Shown: positions 33,637-42,722 of the stretch, in pieces
Layout of the letters: the number at the start of each line of letters is the position of its first letter
Numbering within the stretch: the stretch's first letter is position 1
Made by a program: the position numbers and the translations under genes
Source: Nonomuraea guangzhouensis
GTDB lineage: Bacteria > Actinomycetota > Actinomycetes > Streptosporangiales > Streptosporangiaceae
Direction of reading: 5' to 3'
NCBI RefSeq assembly: GCF_019396345.1
Contig: NZ_JAHKRM010000007.1
Location: forward strand, 1-64,000
Length of the DNA: 64,000 nt
Notes under the pieces: model-generated
Seen by the model: only the letters and a program-made list of their open reading frames with translations
What the model was told of the DNA's origin: nothing
Database searches by the model: none

Positions 33637-34016
33637 CCAGTGCATATCGCCCGCCGCGGGACGCGTTCTGGTTCGCCCGTACCCGCACCTACACGCTCTT
33701 CGTGCTGCGCGAGCTGACCAGCGTGCTGGTCGCGTGGACGATCGTCTTCCTGCTCATGCTGGTCGGCGCCCTGCTGGGCGGCACCTTCCGGGATTTCACC
33801 GCCCTGGCCGCCCAGCCCTGGATGATCGCCCTCAACGTGGTCGCCCTGGTCGCGACCGCCTTCCACGCCGTCACGTTCCTGAACCTCGCCCCGAAGGCCA
33901 CGGTGGTGCGGCTCGACGGCTGGCGGGTGCCCGCCTGGATGATCCAGGGCGGCAACCATTCGGCGTGGCTGGCGCTGTCCGTCCTGATCGCCTACTTCAT
34001 CATGAGGTCACCGTGA
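33633..34016 (+). CDS. frdC: fumarate reductase membrane anchor subunit C
   Basis: The 127-residue protein has three hydrophobic helices (about 29-50, 66-85 and 107-124) and the segment [20 protein letters not shown] typical of FrdC; its N-terminal [20 protein letters not shown] also fits. It anchors FrdAB to the membrane and contributes to the quinone site. ATG 33633 overlaps the frdB stop (ATGA) and its own stop overlaps the frdD start. Confidence 0.9.
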   Translation: MTSAYRPPRDAFWFARTRTYTLFVLRELTSVLVAWTIVFLLMLVGALLGGTFRDFTALAAQPWMIALNVVALVATAFHAVTFLNLAPKATVVRLDGWRVPAWMIQGGNHSAWLALSVLIAYFIMRSP

Positions 34017-34354
34017 AGCGGACGATCGAACCGTACCTGTGGCTGCTCTTCAGCGGCGGGGGAGTGGCCGCGGCGCTGGTGCTGCCCGTGCTGGTCCTGC
34101 TGTTCGGCGTGCTCATGCCGCTCGGCGTGATCGACTGGCCGACCGTCGAGCACCTGCGCGCGCTCCTGGACAACGTCCTGGTGCGGGCGGCGCTGCTGGT
34201 GGTCATCGTGCTCTGCCTGTTCCACGCGGCGCACCGGATCCGGTTCACCAGTGAGGAGCTGTTCGGCATCGCCAGGTACGACTTGCTCATCGCGGTGCTC
34301 TGCTATGGCGGGGCCATCGTGGGCGGCGTTACCGGCGCATTGCTTTTGTTCTAG
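34013..34354 (+). CDS. frdD: fumarate reductase membrane anchor subunit D
   Basis: The 113-residue protein begins at GTG 34013, inside the stop of frdC (GTGA). It has three membrane helices and the FrdD pattern [20 protein letters not shown] and LFHAAHRIRFTSEEL. It completes the anchor of the quinol:fumarate reductase. It is the last gene of the operon; the following 112 bases hold the promoter region of the metalloprotease gene. Confidence 0.9.
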   Translation: MKRTIEPYLWLLFSGGGVAAALVLPVLVLLFGVLMPLGVIDWPTVEHLRALLDNVLVRAALLVVIVLCLFHAAHRIRFTSEELFGIARYDLLIAVLCYGGAIVGGVTGALLLF

Positions 34355-34466
34355 TTTCATCACATTTCAACAGGGCTCTTTACGTTGGCTTTACCCACCC
34401 TCTAAATTCCGGCATTGCACACCCTGTGGCCATGCGCCCGGCGATCCCGGGCAGAGAGGGTAATCA

Positions 34467-37211
34467 GTGCCCAGTAGAAAGCGCCTGTTAGCAGCATTCC
34501 CCGCGGCCGCCCTTCTCGGCGCCGCCTTAACCGGCCCCGCCGCCCCCGCCTCCGCCGCCAGGTACGAGCCGGGCGCGTCCGACTTCTACATCAACTACGC
34601 GCCGCCCAGCGTCGAGGAGACGCCCGACGAGCCCCTTCTGCCCAATCAGAAGGCCCGCTCGCTCAACCCGGCGCAGAAGGTCGACCGGAAGTTCGTCAGC
34701 GGCAACCCGGCCGCCGCCCGTGTGCTGGCGGCCCGCGAGAACGAGGCCATCAAGACCGGCCGCAACCCCGCCGACTTCATCTTCAAGAAGTCCAAGCAGA
34801 CCCGCGTCGCCAAGCTGCTGACCGTCCTGGTCGAGTTCAACGACAAGGCCAACGACGACTTCTCCGGCTACAACCGCCTGCGCACGGTCAACAGCGCACC
34901 CGACGACTGCGTCGTCGAGCCGGCGGGCACGGTCAAGAACGGCCCGCTGCACAACAACATCCCCAACCCCGCGACGCTGCCGCACAAGGACAACAACAGC
35001 TTCTGGGTCAAGGACTTCAGCACCTCGCACTTCAACACGATGCTCTACACCGACAAGGGCATCACCGAGCGCGTACGTCCCGACCTGAAGGACCCGCGCG
35101 ACGGCCGCGCCGGCATCGACATCTCCGGCTTCACGATGAAGAAGATGTACGAGGAGATGTCGAAGGGCGCCTACTCGGTCACCGGCTCCGCGGTCGGCTG
35201 GATCAAGGCGCCGCACTCCGAGGCCTGGTACGGCGCGGCGGCCTGCGGCGGCGCGCCCCAGGACATGACCGGCCACCCGGACAACCCGACCGGCGCGGGC
35301 CAGCTCGCCATCGACACGGTGGACGCGCTCGCCAAGAGCCAGCCGAACTTCCCGTGGGCCGACTACGACGTCGAGGACGTCTCCGACGCCGACGGCGACG
35401 GCAACTTCAGCGAGCCCGACGGCGTCATCGACCACCTGGTCCTGGTGCACGGCGGCAAGGACAAGTCGTCCGGCGGCGGCGCCGAGGGCACGTACGCGAT
35501 CTGGGCGCACTCCAGCGCCGTGGCCGGCGGTTACAAGATCCCCGGCAGCGACAAGAAGATCTCCAACTACATCGTGCAGCCGGAGGACTCCGGCGTCGGC
35601 GTCTTCGCCCACGAGTACGGCCACGACCTCGGCCTGCCCGACCTGTACGACACCTCGGGCGCGGCCAGCTCCGCCGTCGACTTCTGGGACCTGATGTCGA
35701 GCGGCTCGCACTCCGGGCCGATCTTCCAGTCGATGCCGACCCACATGGGTCTGTGGGACAAGTGGGTGCTCGGCTGGGCGAACCCTAAGGTGTTCGAACC
35801 CGGCGACGCCGCCAAGCTGGTCACGGTCGGCCAGTCGTCGCGGACGCCCAAGCTCACCCAGGACGGCGTCCGGGTGAACCTGGCCTCCGAGCCGCTGAAG
35901 ATGGTCGACCCGCACAGCGGCGCCAACGCCTGGTGGACCGGGCTGGACCAGGAATGGGCCAACGTCCACCTGGCCCGTGACGTGGCCGTGCCCGCCGGGA
36001 CCGACCTGCGGTTCTGGATGTGGAACAACTACGAGATCGAGCAGGACTGGGACTTCGGCTTCGTCGAGGTCTCGACCGACGGCGGCGAGACCTGGACCCA
36101 GCAGAAGGTCTACGACGAGGCCGGCAACGAGGTCACGACCCCCGACGGCTACCCGGACCCGAACAAGAACCTCAAGACGTTCGGCGACAAGAAGTACGGG
36201 CTCACCGGCAACACCGACGGCTGGCGGCACGACTACGTCAACCTGACCGCGTTCGCCGGTAAGACGATCAAGCTGCGGCTCACGTACAACACCGACGCGG
36301 CCTTCACCCCGCGCGGCTGGCACGCCGACGACTTCCAGCTCACCAACGGCGGAGCCGCCGTGTGGAGCGACGACGTCGAGGGCGGCGACAACGGCTGGAA
36401 GGCCACCGGCGGCACGTTCACCAACACGAGCGGCCAGGGCTGGACGATCAACAACGGCTCGCGCGAGGTGTCCCGGTTCTACCTGGCCGAGTGGCGCAAC
36501 TTCGACGGCTTCGACAAGGGCCTGCAGTACGCCTACGACACCAACTACTCCCGTGACGGGGCGTGGAAGGTGGAGAAGGTCAAGTACAACGCCCCCGGCC
36601 TGCTGGTGTGGTACCGCGACTCGACGTTCACCAACAACTCGGTCGCGAACAACCTCAGCCTCCCGCCGAGCATCGGCTCGAAGGGCAGCCTGCTGATCGT
36701 GGACTCGCACTTCGATCCGCTGCGCCGCACCGGCACCGCCGCGCAGAAGGACCCGTCGAGGCACAAGAACCTCGACGGCCGCACCCAGTCGTCCAACGCG
36801 GCATTCTCCTTCGGCAAGACCTATCCGCTCAAGGAGTGCCTGGAGGCGGCGGACGAGCCGTTCAGCGAGTACTGCACGGACGTCCCGGCGCTCAAGGGCG
36901 TGCCGAACTTCACTGACGCCAAGACCTGGTACCCGGGCCTTGAGGTGCAGAACGGCAGCCTGTTCTACCGGGACTTCGACGCGTCGACGGTGGTGCCGTC
37001 CAAGGGCGACCAGCCCTACAGCACCCGCGTCGTGAACCTCGACGGCACCCCCGCCACCGAGCTGTACGGCACGGACCTGGGTGGCGGCAACGTGGCCGGC
37101 TCCGGAAATCCGGGTGACGAGGGCAAGGCGCTCGGCGTCCAGTTCAAGCTGGTCTCCCCGCTGCCCGGCAACCTGGGCGCCATCGTCCAGGTGATCCCGC
37201 CGAAGAAGTGA
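34467..37211 (+). CDS. secreted M6-family metalloprotease (immune inhibitor A-like)
   Basis: The 914-residue protein has a Sec signal peptide (residues 1-32, APASA end), a propeptide-like region, and the peptidase domain with the zinc site HEYGHDLGLPD at about 382-392. Further zinc and fold markers follow (DFWDLMSSGSHSGP and WDKWVLGW), as in InhA and PrtV. The C-terminal half has beta-sandwich domains with WTGLDQEWANVHLARDV and DGWRHDYVNLTAFAGKTIKL. It is exported and degrades proteins outside the cell. GTG 34467 has AGAGAGGG upstream. It ends at a strong terminator and is transcribed alone. Confidence 0.93.
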   Translation: MPSRKRLLAAFPAAALLGAALTGPAAPASAARYEPGASDFYINYAPPSVEETPDEPLLPNQKARSLNPAQKVDRKFVSGNPAAARVLAARENEAIKTGRNPADFIFKKSKQTRVAKLLTVLVEFNDKANDDFSGYNRLRTVNSAPDDCVVEPAGTVKNGPLHNNIPNPATLPHKDNNSFWVKDFSTSHFNTMLYTDKGITERVRPDLKDPRDGRAGIDISGFTMKKMYEEMSKGAYSVTGSAVGWIKAPHSEAWYGAAACGGAPQDMTGHPDNPTGAGQLAIDTVDALAKSQPNFPWADYDVEDVSDADGDGNFSEPDGVIDHLVLVHGGKDKSSGGGAEGTYAIWAHSSAVAGGYKIPGSDKKISNYIVQPEDSGVGVFAHEYGHDLGLPDLYDTSGAASSAVDFWDLMSSGSHSGPIFQSMPTHMGLWDKWVLGWANPKVFEPGDAAKLVTVGQSSRTPKLTQDGVRVNLASEPLKMVDPHSGANAWWTGLDQEWANVHLARDVAVPAGTDLRFWMWNNYEIEQDWDFGFVEVSTDGGETWTQQKVYDEAGNEVTTPDGYPDPNKNLKTFGDKKYGLTGNTDGWRHDYVNLTAFAGKTIKLRLTYNTDAAFTPRGWHADDFQLTNGGAAVWSDDVEGGDNGWKATGGTFTNTSGQGWTINNGSREVSRFYLAEWRNFDGFDKGLQYAYDTNYSRDGAWKVEKVKYNAPGLLVWYRDSTFTNNSVANNLSLPPSIGSKGSLLIVDSHFDPLRRTGTAAQKDPSRHKNLDGRTQSSNAAFSFGKTYPLKECLEAADEPFSEYCTDVPALKGVPNFTDAKTWYPGLEVQNGSLFYRDFDASTVVPSKGDQPYSTRVVNLDGTPATELYGTDLGGGNVAGSGNPGDEGKALGVQFKLVSPLPGNLGAIVQVIPPKK

Positions 37212-37214
37212 ACC

Positions 37215-37248
37215 AAAGGGGCCGCCGGTCCACCCGGCGGCCCCTTTT
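37215..37248 (+). terminator. rho-independent terminator of the metalloprotease gene
   Basis: A perfect 14-bp stem (AAAGGGGCCGCCGG) with a five-base loop and a T run on the 3' arm begins four bases after the stop. Confidence 0.9.
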
Positions 37249-37277
37249 GGCCGACCACAAGCAGGGTCCCCTGCACC

Positions 37278-37283
37278 TAACAT
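37278..37283 (+). promoter_or_regulatory. -10 box of a leaderless promoter (lipid kinase)
   Basis: TAACAT lies eight bases before the ATG at 37292. The short distance leaves no room for a ribosome-binding site on the mRNA. Confidence 0.45.
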
Positions 37284-37291
37284 TGGTGACC

Positions 37292-38230
37292 ATGAGCGAA
37301 CTGCGTACCAAGGCCGCGCACACGGAGGCGATCCGCCAGGACCGCCGGGTGGCGGTGGTGGTCAACACTCGCTCACGCCGGGGCCGCCGGCACTACTTCG
37401 AGGTGATCGACCAGATCCACGCCCTCGGCTTCGAGCCGATGGCCGAGCTGTCGGTCTCCAATCCCAAGCGGCTGCGCAGCCTGCTCGACCAGGCCCTCGA
37501 AACCCGGCCCGATCTGTTGATCGTCGGCGGCGGCGACGGCACCTTGTCGTCGGCCGTCCGCCATGTGGCCCACCGTGACGTGGCGCTCGGCGTGCTGCCG
37601 CTCGGCACCACCAACAACTTCGCCCGCAGCCTCGGCCTGCCGCTCGACCTGGCCGGGGCGATCGGGGTGTTCGCCACCGGCAAGGTGGCCGACATCGACC
37701 TCGGCATGGCCGGTGACCGGCCGTTCGCCAACCTGGCCAGCTTCGGCGTGTCCGTCGAGGTGGCGGGCACGGTCAAGCCGTGGCTCAAGCGCATCCTCGG
37801 CCGTCCGGCCTACCCGCTGACCGCCCTTCGCGTCTTGCCCGGCCACCGGCCGTTCCGCGCCTACATCACGGTCGACGGCAAGCGCCACGAGCTGTTCACC
37901 CACCAGCTCAACATCGCCAACGGCCGCTTCCACGGCGGCTGGCAACTGGCCAAGGACGTCAGCATCGACAACGGCATGCTGGTCGCCTACCAGCTCGGCT
38001 CGGGCAAGAAGCTGCGACTGCTCGGCGAGACGCTGGTCCGCGCAACCACCGGCCGCTGGCGCAGCCTGGCGGGCGGGCCGTTCGTGATGGGCCGGGAGAT
38101 GCTCCTGGAGACCGACCCGCCGATGCCGGCCGACGTCGACGGAGAGGTGCGTCTGCTCACCCCGATCCGGCTCCGCGTGGTGCCGAACGGCGTACGCGTC
38201 ATGGTCCCCGACGACTTCGACGACCGCTGA
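37292..38230 (+). CDS. diacylglycerol kinase-family lipid kinase
   Basis: The 312-residue protein has the DAGK catalytic fold: RRVAVVVNTRSRRGRR, the nucleotide site LLIVGGGDGTLSSAV and GVLPLGTTNNFARSLGLPLD. The C-terminal YegS/BmrU-like beta-rich domain follows. It phosphorylates a lipid such as diacylglycerol, or a sphingosine-like compound, at the inner membrane face. The ATG at 37292 lies just behind a -10 box; the longer frame runs back into the terminator of the protease gene and is not credible. The gene is followed by a repeat-containing convergent gap. Confidence 0.92.
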   Translation: MSELRTKAAHTEAIRQDRRVAVVVNTRSRRGRRHYFEVIDQIHALGFEPMAELSVSNPKRLRSLLDQALETRPDLLIVGGGDGTLSSAVRHVAHRDVALGVLPLGTTNNFARSLGLPLDLAGAIGVFATGKVADIDLGMAGDRPFANLASFGVSVEVAGTVKPWLKRILGRPAYPLTALRVLPGHRPFRAYITVDGKRHELFTHQLNIANGRFHGGWQLAKDVSIDNGMLVAYQLGSGKKLRLLGETLVRATTGRWRSLAGGPFVMGREMLLETDPPMPADVDGEVRLLTPIRLRVVPNGVRVMVPDDFDDR

Positions 38231-38271
38231 CCCCAGCCAGCCGCACACCGCTTCGTCACCATCACTTGGAG

Positions 38272-38378
38272 CGCCCCCCGCTCCCGCTCCCCAGAAGGAC
38301 CCGAGCGAGCGGCGCCTCCGCCCCTCAGAAGGACCTGAGCGACCACCGCTCCCGCTCCACAGAAGGACCCCAGCCGAA
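38272..38378. repeat. three degenerate 34-bp direct repeats
   Basis: CAGAAGGAC recurs at 38292, 38326 and 38360, exactly 34 bases apart each time, with similar flanks: CCGCTCCCGCTCC before copies 1 and 3, and CC(C/T)GAGCGA after copies 1 and 2. The repeats fill the gap between the convergent lipid kinase and SWIM genes. There are no unique spacers, so this is not CRISPR. Confidence 0.7.
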
Positions 38379-38426
38379 GTACGGCGGGGAGTGCGGATCG
38401 CACGCCCCCGGCGGCATCGCGACAGT

Positions 38427-39188
38427 TCACTCGCCGAGGCGGCGGTACGCGGCGGCCAGCGGGTCCGCCAGGTCGCGCGGCGGCGGGAAGACCCGCGGCA
38501 GAAGGTCGGACGCCACCGCGGCGGAACGGCGTTCGGGCCGATGAGCGGTGGCACCCGGGGCGTAGAAGTCAGCCAGCCGGTCGGCGAACGGCACATCCCG
38601 CACCAGAACCGGCTCCGGCTCAGGCGCGGCCAAGGACCCGAGCAGCCGGTCGCGACTGCGCCCACGCCAGGCCAGCACCAGGAACGGATCGTCGTCGAAC
38701 GACTCCGCCAGCAGGTACAGCACCGCCGACAGGTGCTTGCACGGCAGCCCCCAGTCCGGGCACGAGCACGCCATGTCCAGGTCACGGGGAAACAGGTCGA
38801 TGCCCAGCGCGGCGAACAGCTCCTCGATCTCCGTCGGCATCTCCCCGGCCAGCAGCTTGGCCCGGTAGACGGCCTGCGCCGCGATCGCCTCCTCGATGGC
38901 GGTCCAGCGCTCCTCGTCGTACGCCTCGATCTCGATCGTGATCTCGTACGGCTTCCGCCGCGAGCCCTGCACGGCCGCCCGCACCACGCCGGAGGCGAGG
39001 TCGATCGACAGGACCTGGCCCGCGCGGGCGTAGGCGCGGCCCCGGGAGAGGCGGCCCTTGTCGCAGACGCGCTCCAGGATGTCGATGAAGCGGCGCGACC
39101 ACCAGGTGGAGCCGATCGAGCCGCGCTGCGTGCGCGCCCGCAGGCCGCCTTCGACCCTGATCGGCTTACCGGCCTCGAACCACGCCAC
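38427..39188 (-). CDS. SWIM zinc-finger protein, partner of SNF2 helicase
   Basis: The 253-residue protein carries the SWIM motif CSCPDWGLPCKHLSAVLYLL near residue 142 and N-terminal TWWSRRFIDILE and GRAYARAGQV stretches seen in bacterial SWIM proteins encoded with SNF2 helicases. SWIM domains bind zinc and probably DNA or protein. It starts at GTG 39188 in the first bases after the helicase stop, so the two are translationally coupled and very likely work together. The cellular process is not established; DNA repair or chromosome maintenance is plausible. Confidence 0.9.
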   Translation of the reverse strand: MAWFEAGKPIRVEGGLRARTQRGSIGSTWWSRRFIDILERVCDKGRLSRGRAYARAGQVLSIDLASGVVRAAVQGSRRKPYEITIEIEAYDEERWTAIEEAIAAQAVYRAKLLAGEMPTEIEELFAALGIDLFPRDLDMACSCPDWGLPCKHLSAVLYLLAESFDDDPFLVLAWRGRSRDRLLGSLAAPEPEPVLVRDVPFADRLADFYAPGATAHRPERRSAAVASDLLPRVFPPPRDLADPLAAAYRRLGE

Positions 39189-42100
39189 TCAGCTCACCGC
39201 CTCGGCGGTCAGGCGGAAGACCTCGCGCAACTCGCCGGTGGACAGGTCGGTCAGCCAGTCCTCGCCGGTGCCGACCACCCGCTCGGCCAGTGACTTCTTG
39301 CGTTCGATCATCTCGTCCACGCGTTCCTCCAGCGTGCCCGCGCAGATGAGCTTGCGCACCTGTACGTTCTTGCGCTGGCCGATGCGGAAGGCGCGGTCGG
39401 TCGCCTGGTCCTCGACGGCGGGGTTCCACCAGCGGTCCACGTGGATCACGTGGTTGGCCGCCGTCAGGTTGAGTCCGACGCCCGCGGCCTTCAGCGACAG
39501 CAGGAACAGCATCGGCTCGTCATCATGCTGGAAGCGGTCGACCAGCCGGTCGCGCGTCTTCTTGGGCAGCCCGCCGTGCAGCCAGAGGACCGGCCGGTCG
39601 AGCCGCTGGGCGAGATAGGGCTGGAGCATCGTCCCGAACTCGGCGTACTGGGTGAACACCAGCGCCTTCTCCCCCTCGGCCACGATCTCCTCCGCGAGCT
39701 GCTCCAGCCGGGCCAGCTTGCCCGACCTGCCCGACAGGAGCGAGCCGTCCTTGAGCAGGTGGGCGGGATGGTTGCAGACCTGCTTGAGCTTGGCCATGGC
39801 CGCCAGCACCAGGCCGCGGCGCTCGATGCCCTCGCTGTCGTCGATCTTGCCCAGCATGTCGTCGACGACGGCCTGGTAGAGGCTGGCCTGCTCGGGCGTG
39901 AGCAGGCACCACTCCTTGACCTCCATCTTCTCCGGCAGATCGGAGATGATGGACTTGTCGGTCTTGACGCGCCGCAGTACGAACGGGCCGGTCGCCCGTT
40001 TGAGCGCATGCATGGCCTGCTCGTCCTGGCGGGCCTCGATCGGTTCCTGGAACCGGGTCCTGAACCGCGATCGCGACCCGAGCAGCCCCGGATTGGCGAA
40101 CTCCATGATCGACCAGAGTTCGGCGAGATGGTTCTCGACCGGTGTGCCGGTCAGGGCCAGCCTCGTGCCCGTGGGGATCGCCCGGACGGCTTGGGACTGC
40201 AGGGTGCCGCTGTTCTTGATCGCCTGGGCCTCGTCGCAGACGACCCGCCGCCACTCGACCCCGCGCAGCGTCTCCAGGTCCCGCTGGGCCGTGCCGTACG
40301 TGGTGATCACCAGGTCGGCGCCGCCGATCTCCTGGGCGTCGCGGCCACTGCCATGGTGCACGTAGACCCGCAGCCCCGGCGCGAACCTGGCCGCCTCCCG
40401 CTGCCAGTTGCCCACCAGCGACATCGGGCACACCAGCAGCGTCGGCGTCTCGGACCGCTCATGGACCAGCAGCGCCAGCGTGGTGACCGTCTTGCCCAGC
40501 CCCATGTCGTCGGCCAGCACCCCGCCCAGCCCCAGCTCCGACAGGAAGCTCAGCCAGGCCAGCCCGCGCTCCTGGTACGGCCGGAGCGTCGCGTCCAGGC
40601 CGGCAGGTGTGGCCATCGGCTGGAGCCGCCGTTCGGCCTGCCCGGACAGCAGGTCGCCGAGCACGCCGTCGGCATCGATCTCCAGCAGCGGCAGCTCGTC
40701 GTCGCCCTGGACCACGTGACGCAGCAGCTCGGCCGCGGGCAACTCGCCGCTGCGTTCGCCCCCGACGGCCTTCAGCGCGGCCTTCAGCTGGCGGTCGTCG
40801 AGCTCCACCCACTGACCCCGGACACGCACCAGCGGCACCTTCAGCCGGGCCAGCTCGGCCAGCTCCTCCTCGCTGATCGTCTCCCCGCCGACCGCCAGGT
40901 CTATCCGGAAATCCACCAGCTCGCGCAGCCCGAACCCCTGAGCGGTGGCCGCGCTCTGGGTCTTGGTGCGGGTGGTCAGCTTCAGCCCCAGCCTGGTCCG
41001 GCCGGCCCAGCGCGGCAATTGCACCCCGAACCCGGCGGCCTGCAACAGCGGCGCCGCCTGCCGCAGGAACCCGAACGCGCCCGCCGTGTCGAGCTCCAGC
41101 CCGGTCGGCTCGGCGACCCGAAGCGCCTGGTCGAGCTCGGGGTAGAGGCGTACGGCCCGGCCCAGCCCGGCCAGCAGCTCGCGCTCCGGCCTCCTGGGCA
41201 GACCGGTCACCGGCTCGCCGCTCCACACCCGGTCGGCGGTCACGTAGAGGCTGGGGTCGTCGGCGGCCTGCAACGCGATCTCAACCCGCCAGCCCCGGAC
41301 GCGGCCATCGCTCTCCGTGCGGCTGGGGTGGTCCGTGCGGCCGTCGCTCTCCGCGGGGCTGCGGCTCTCTGTGCGACTGGGGCTGTCCGTGCGACCGTCG
41401 TTCTCCGTGCGGCTGCCGCTGTCCGTGCCACCGTCGCTCTTCGCGCGGCCGGGGCGGTCAGCGCCGTTTAGGCCGCCATCGCGGCCGATGCGGTCAGTAC
41501 CGTCCGTGTCGTCAGCGTGACCCGTGCCCACGGCAAGGTCGGTGCTAGCAAGAGCGGAGCCAGCAAGGCCCGTCCCGGCGTGGGCGGTGTCAGCAAGGGC
41601 GGTGCTGTCTGGGTGGCCGAGGTCATCGATGGGTTCGAGCAGCCGGAAGCACACCCGGGCGGCCCCGTCCGCGGCGGCCACGGAAGCCCGCCACTCCTCC
41701 AGCTCGCGGCGCAGCTCCGGGCTGTCAGGGCAGGTGTCGTCGTCACCGGTCAGCGCCGCCAGCCACCGCTCCTGGCCCGTGCGGGGGTTGGTGACGAGCG
41801 GCTCCCCGAGCGCCGCCCTGACGAGCGCGTCGGTGAACGCGTCGAGCGCCGCCCCGAGAACCTCCACCGATGAGCGCTCGATCTCGGCGGTACGGCAGGC
41901 GGGCGGCATGGCGAGAGCGAGGTCCCGGAAGTACGCGGCATCAGCCCCGCTCAGCACCGCCCGCCACACCGCGCGCCCACCGGCCACAGCCTGTGCGGAG
42001 TGCTCGCCCCGGGGGATGAGCTGGGGGATCACGCGGCCCCGCCGTACCAGATCGCGGGCGAACTCGGCGACCACGGCCCAGTGCCGGACGGTGGCAGCCC

Positions 42101-42704
42101 CGGAATGTTCGGCGATCACCCGCAGCGCGTCACCGGTGGCAGGGACGACGGCGGGCACCTGCCACAGATGCAGCCGCGGCCGGGCAACCCCGGACAGACG
42201 CCCCGCCTCAGGCGAGGCCAGCGGCTCCTTGACGGAACCGGGCAACATCAGCCGCAGCTCACGCACGATGCCCCCGGAGAAGGACGCGAGGCCGCCGGGC
42301 GCGGGTGCGGAGGTGGGTGCGAGGTCGCCGGGCGAGGCCGCGGAGGTGGGCGTGAGGTCGAGCAGGTCGATGAGCGCGGCGACGGTAGCCGCGAACGGAT
42401 GCGGGCGTACGACTCCAGCGCCCGTCCCTGCAGCTGGACGGATGATCGGGCCTTCAGCACCCGTCCCGGCGTCCGGACGGGCGATCGGGAGTCCGGCGGG
42501 CTGTGGGCGGGCGGCGGCTCCAGTGGTCGCCTCGGCGGCTGTGTGTGTCGCCGAGGTTGCGGGAGAGTGCAGGAGGGCGGCGGCTCCGGCGGTTGTCCCG
42601 GTGGTCGTGTGGCTGGTCGGGGTGGTTGGGTGCGGGGTGTCGTCGGTGGCCTCTGCCCAGAAGGCGAGTGCGTCTTCTGCCCAGACCCCGTGTACGACCA
42701 GCAT
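39189..42704 (-). CDS. SNF2-family DEAD/DEAH-box helicase
   Basis: The 1171-residue protein is a bacterial SNF2 ATPase. Motif I is DDMGLGKTVTTLALL, motif II DEAQ in VVCDEAQAIKNS, and motif VI ATDRAFRIGQRKNVQVRKL; the SNF2-associated domain lies ahead of the ATPase (about 520-660). The N-terminal 450 residues are variable and contain two low-complexity stretches: Thr/Ala/Pro-rich (about 20-90) and an Asp/Arg/Ser/Thr repeat (about 370-475). Translocation on DNA is expected. ATG 42704 is six bases after a TACCCT box, so it is leaderless. The SWIM gene follows at once. Confidence 0.93.
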   Translation of the reverse strand: MLVVHGVWAEDALAFWAEATDDTPHPTTPTSHTTTGTTAGAAALLHSPATSATHTAAEATTGAAARPQPAGLPIARPDAGTGAEGPIIRPAAGTGAGVVRPHPFAATVAALIDLLDLTPTSAASPGDLAPTSAPAPGGLASFSGGIVRELRLMLPGSVKEPLASPEAGRLSGVARPRLHLWQVPAVVPATGDALRVIAEHSGAATVRHWAVVAEFARDLVRRGRVIPQLIPRGEHSAQAVAGGRAVWRAVLSGADAAYFRDLALAMPPACRTAEIERSSVEVLGAALDAFTDALVRAALGEPLVTNPRTGQERWLAALTGDDDTCPDSPELRRELEEWRASVAAADGAARVCFRLLEPIDDLGHPDSTALADTAHAGTGLAGSALASTDLAVGTGHADDTDGTDRIGRDGGLNGADRPGRAKSDGGTDSGSRTENDGRTDSPSRTESRSPAESDGRTDHPSRTESDGRVRGWRVEIALQAADDPSLYVTADRVWSGEPVTGLPRRPERELLAGLGRAVRLYPELDQALRVAEPTGLELDTAGAFGFLRQAAPLLQAAGFGVQLPRWAGRTRLGLKLTTRTKTQSAATAQGFGLRELVDFRIDLAVGGETISEEELAELARLKVPLVRVRGQWVELDDRQLKAALKAVGGERSGELPAAELLRHVVQGDDELPLLEIDADGVLGDLLSGQAERRLQPMATPAGLDATLRPYQERGLAWLSFLSELGLGGVLADDMGLGKTVTTLALLVHERSETPTLLVCPMSLVGNWQREAARFAPGLRVYVHHGSGRDAQEIGGADLVITTYGTAQRDLETLRGVEWRRVVCDEAQAIKNSGTLQSQAVRAIPTGTRLALTGTPVENHLAELWSIMEFANPGLLGSRSRFRTRFQEPIEARQDEQAMHALKRATGPFVLRRVKTDKSIISDLPEKMEVKEWCLLTPEQASLYQAVVDDMLGKIDDSEGIERRGLVLAAMAKLKQVCNHPAHLLKDGSLLSGRSGKLARLEQLAEEIVAEGEKALVFTQYAEFGTMLQPYLAQRLDRPVLWLHGGLPKKTRDRLVDRFQHDDEPMLFLLSLKAAGVGLNLTAANHVIHVDRWWNPAVEDQATDRAFRIGQRKNVQVRKLICAGTLEERVDEMIERKKSLAERVVGTGEDWLTDLSTGELREVFRLTAEAVS
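41300..41470. repeat. in-frame low-complexity repeat inside the SNF2 gene
   Basis: Short imperfect repeats built on CTCCGTGCGGCTG / GTCCGTGCGACCG blocks encode copies of SRTE(S/N)DGRTDxP. They stay in frame, as expected for a disordered linker that changes length by slippage or recombination. Confidence 0.6.
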
Positions 42705-42710
42705 CTCGGC

Positions 42711-42716
42711 AGGGTA
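42711..42716 (-). promoter_or_regulatory. -10 box of a leaderless promoter (SNF2 helicase)
   Basis: TACCCT on the minus strand, six bases before the ATG at 42704, just past the stop of the first Uma2 gene upstream. Confidence 0.5.
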
Positions 42717-42722
42717 CCTCGC

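Noticed and set aside
38272..38378. CRISPR array
   Set aside because: Only three degenerate copies, directly adjacent, with no unique spacers and no cas genes.
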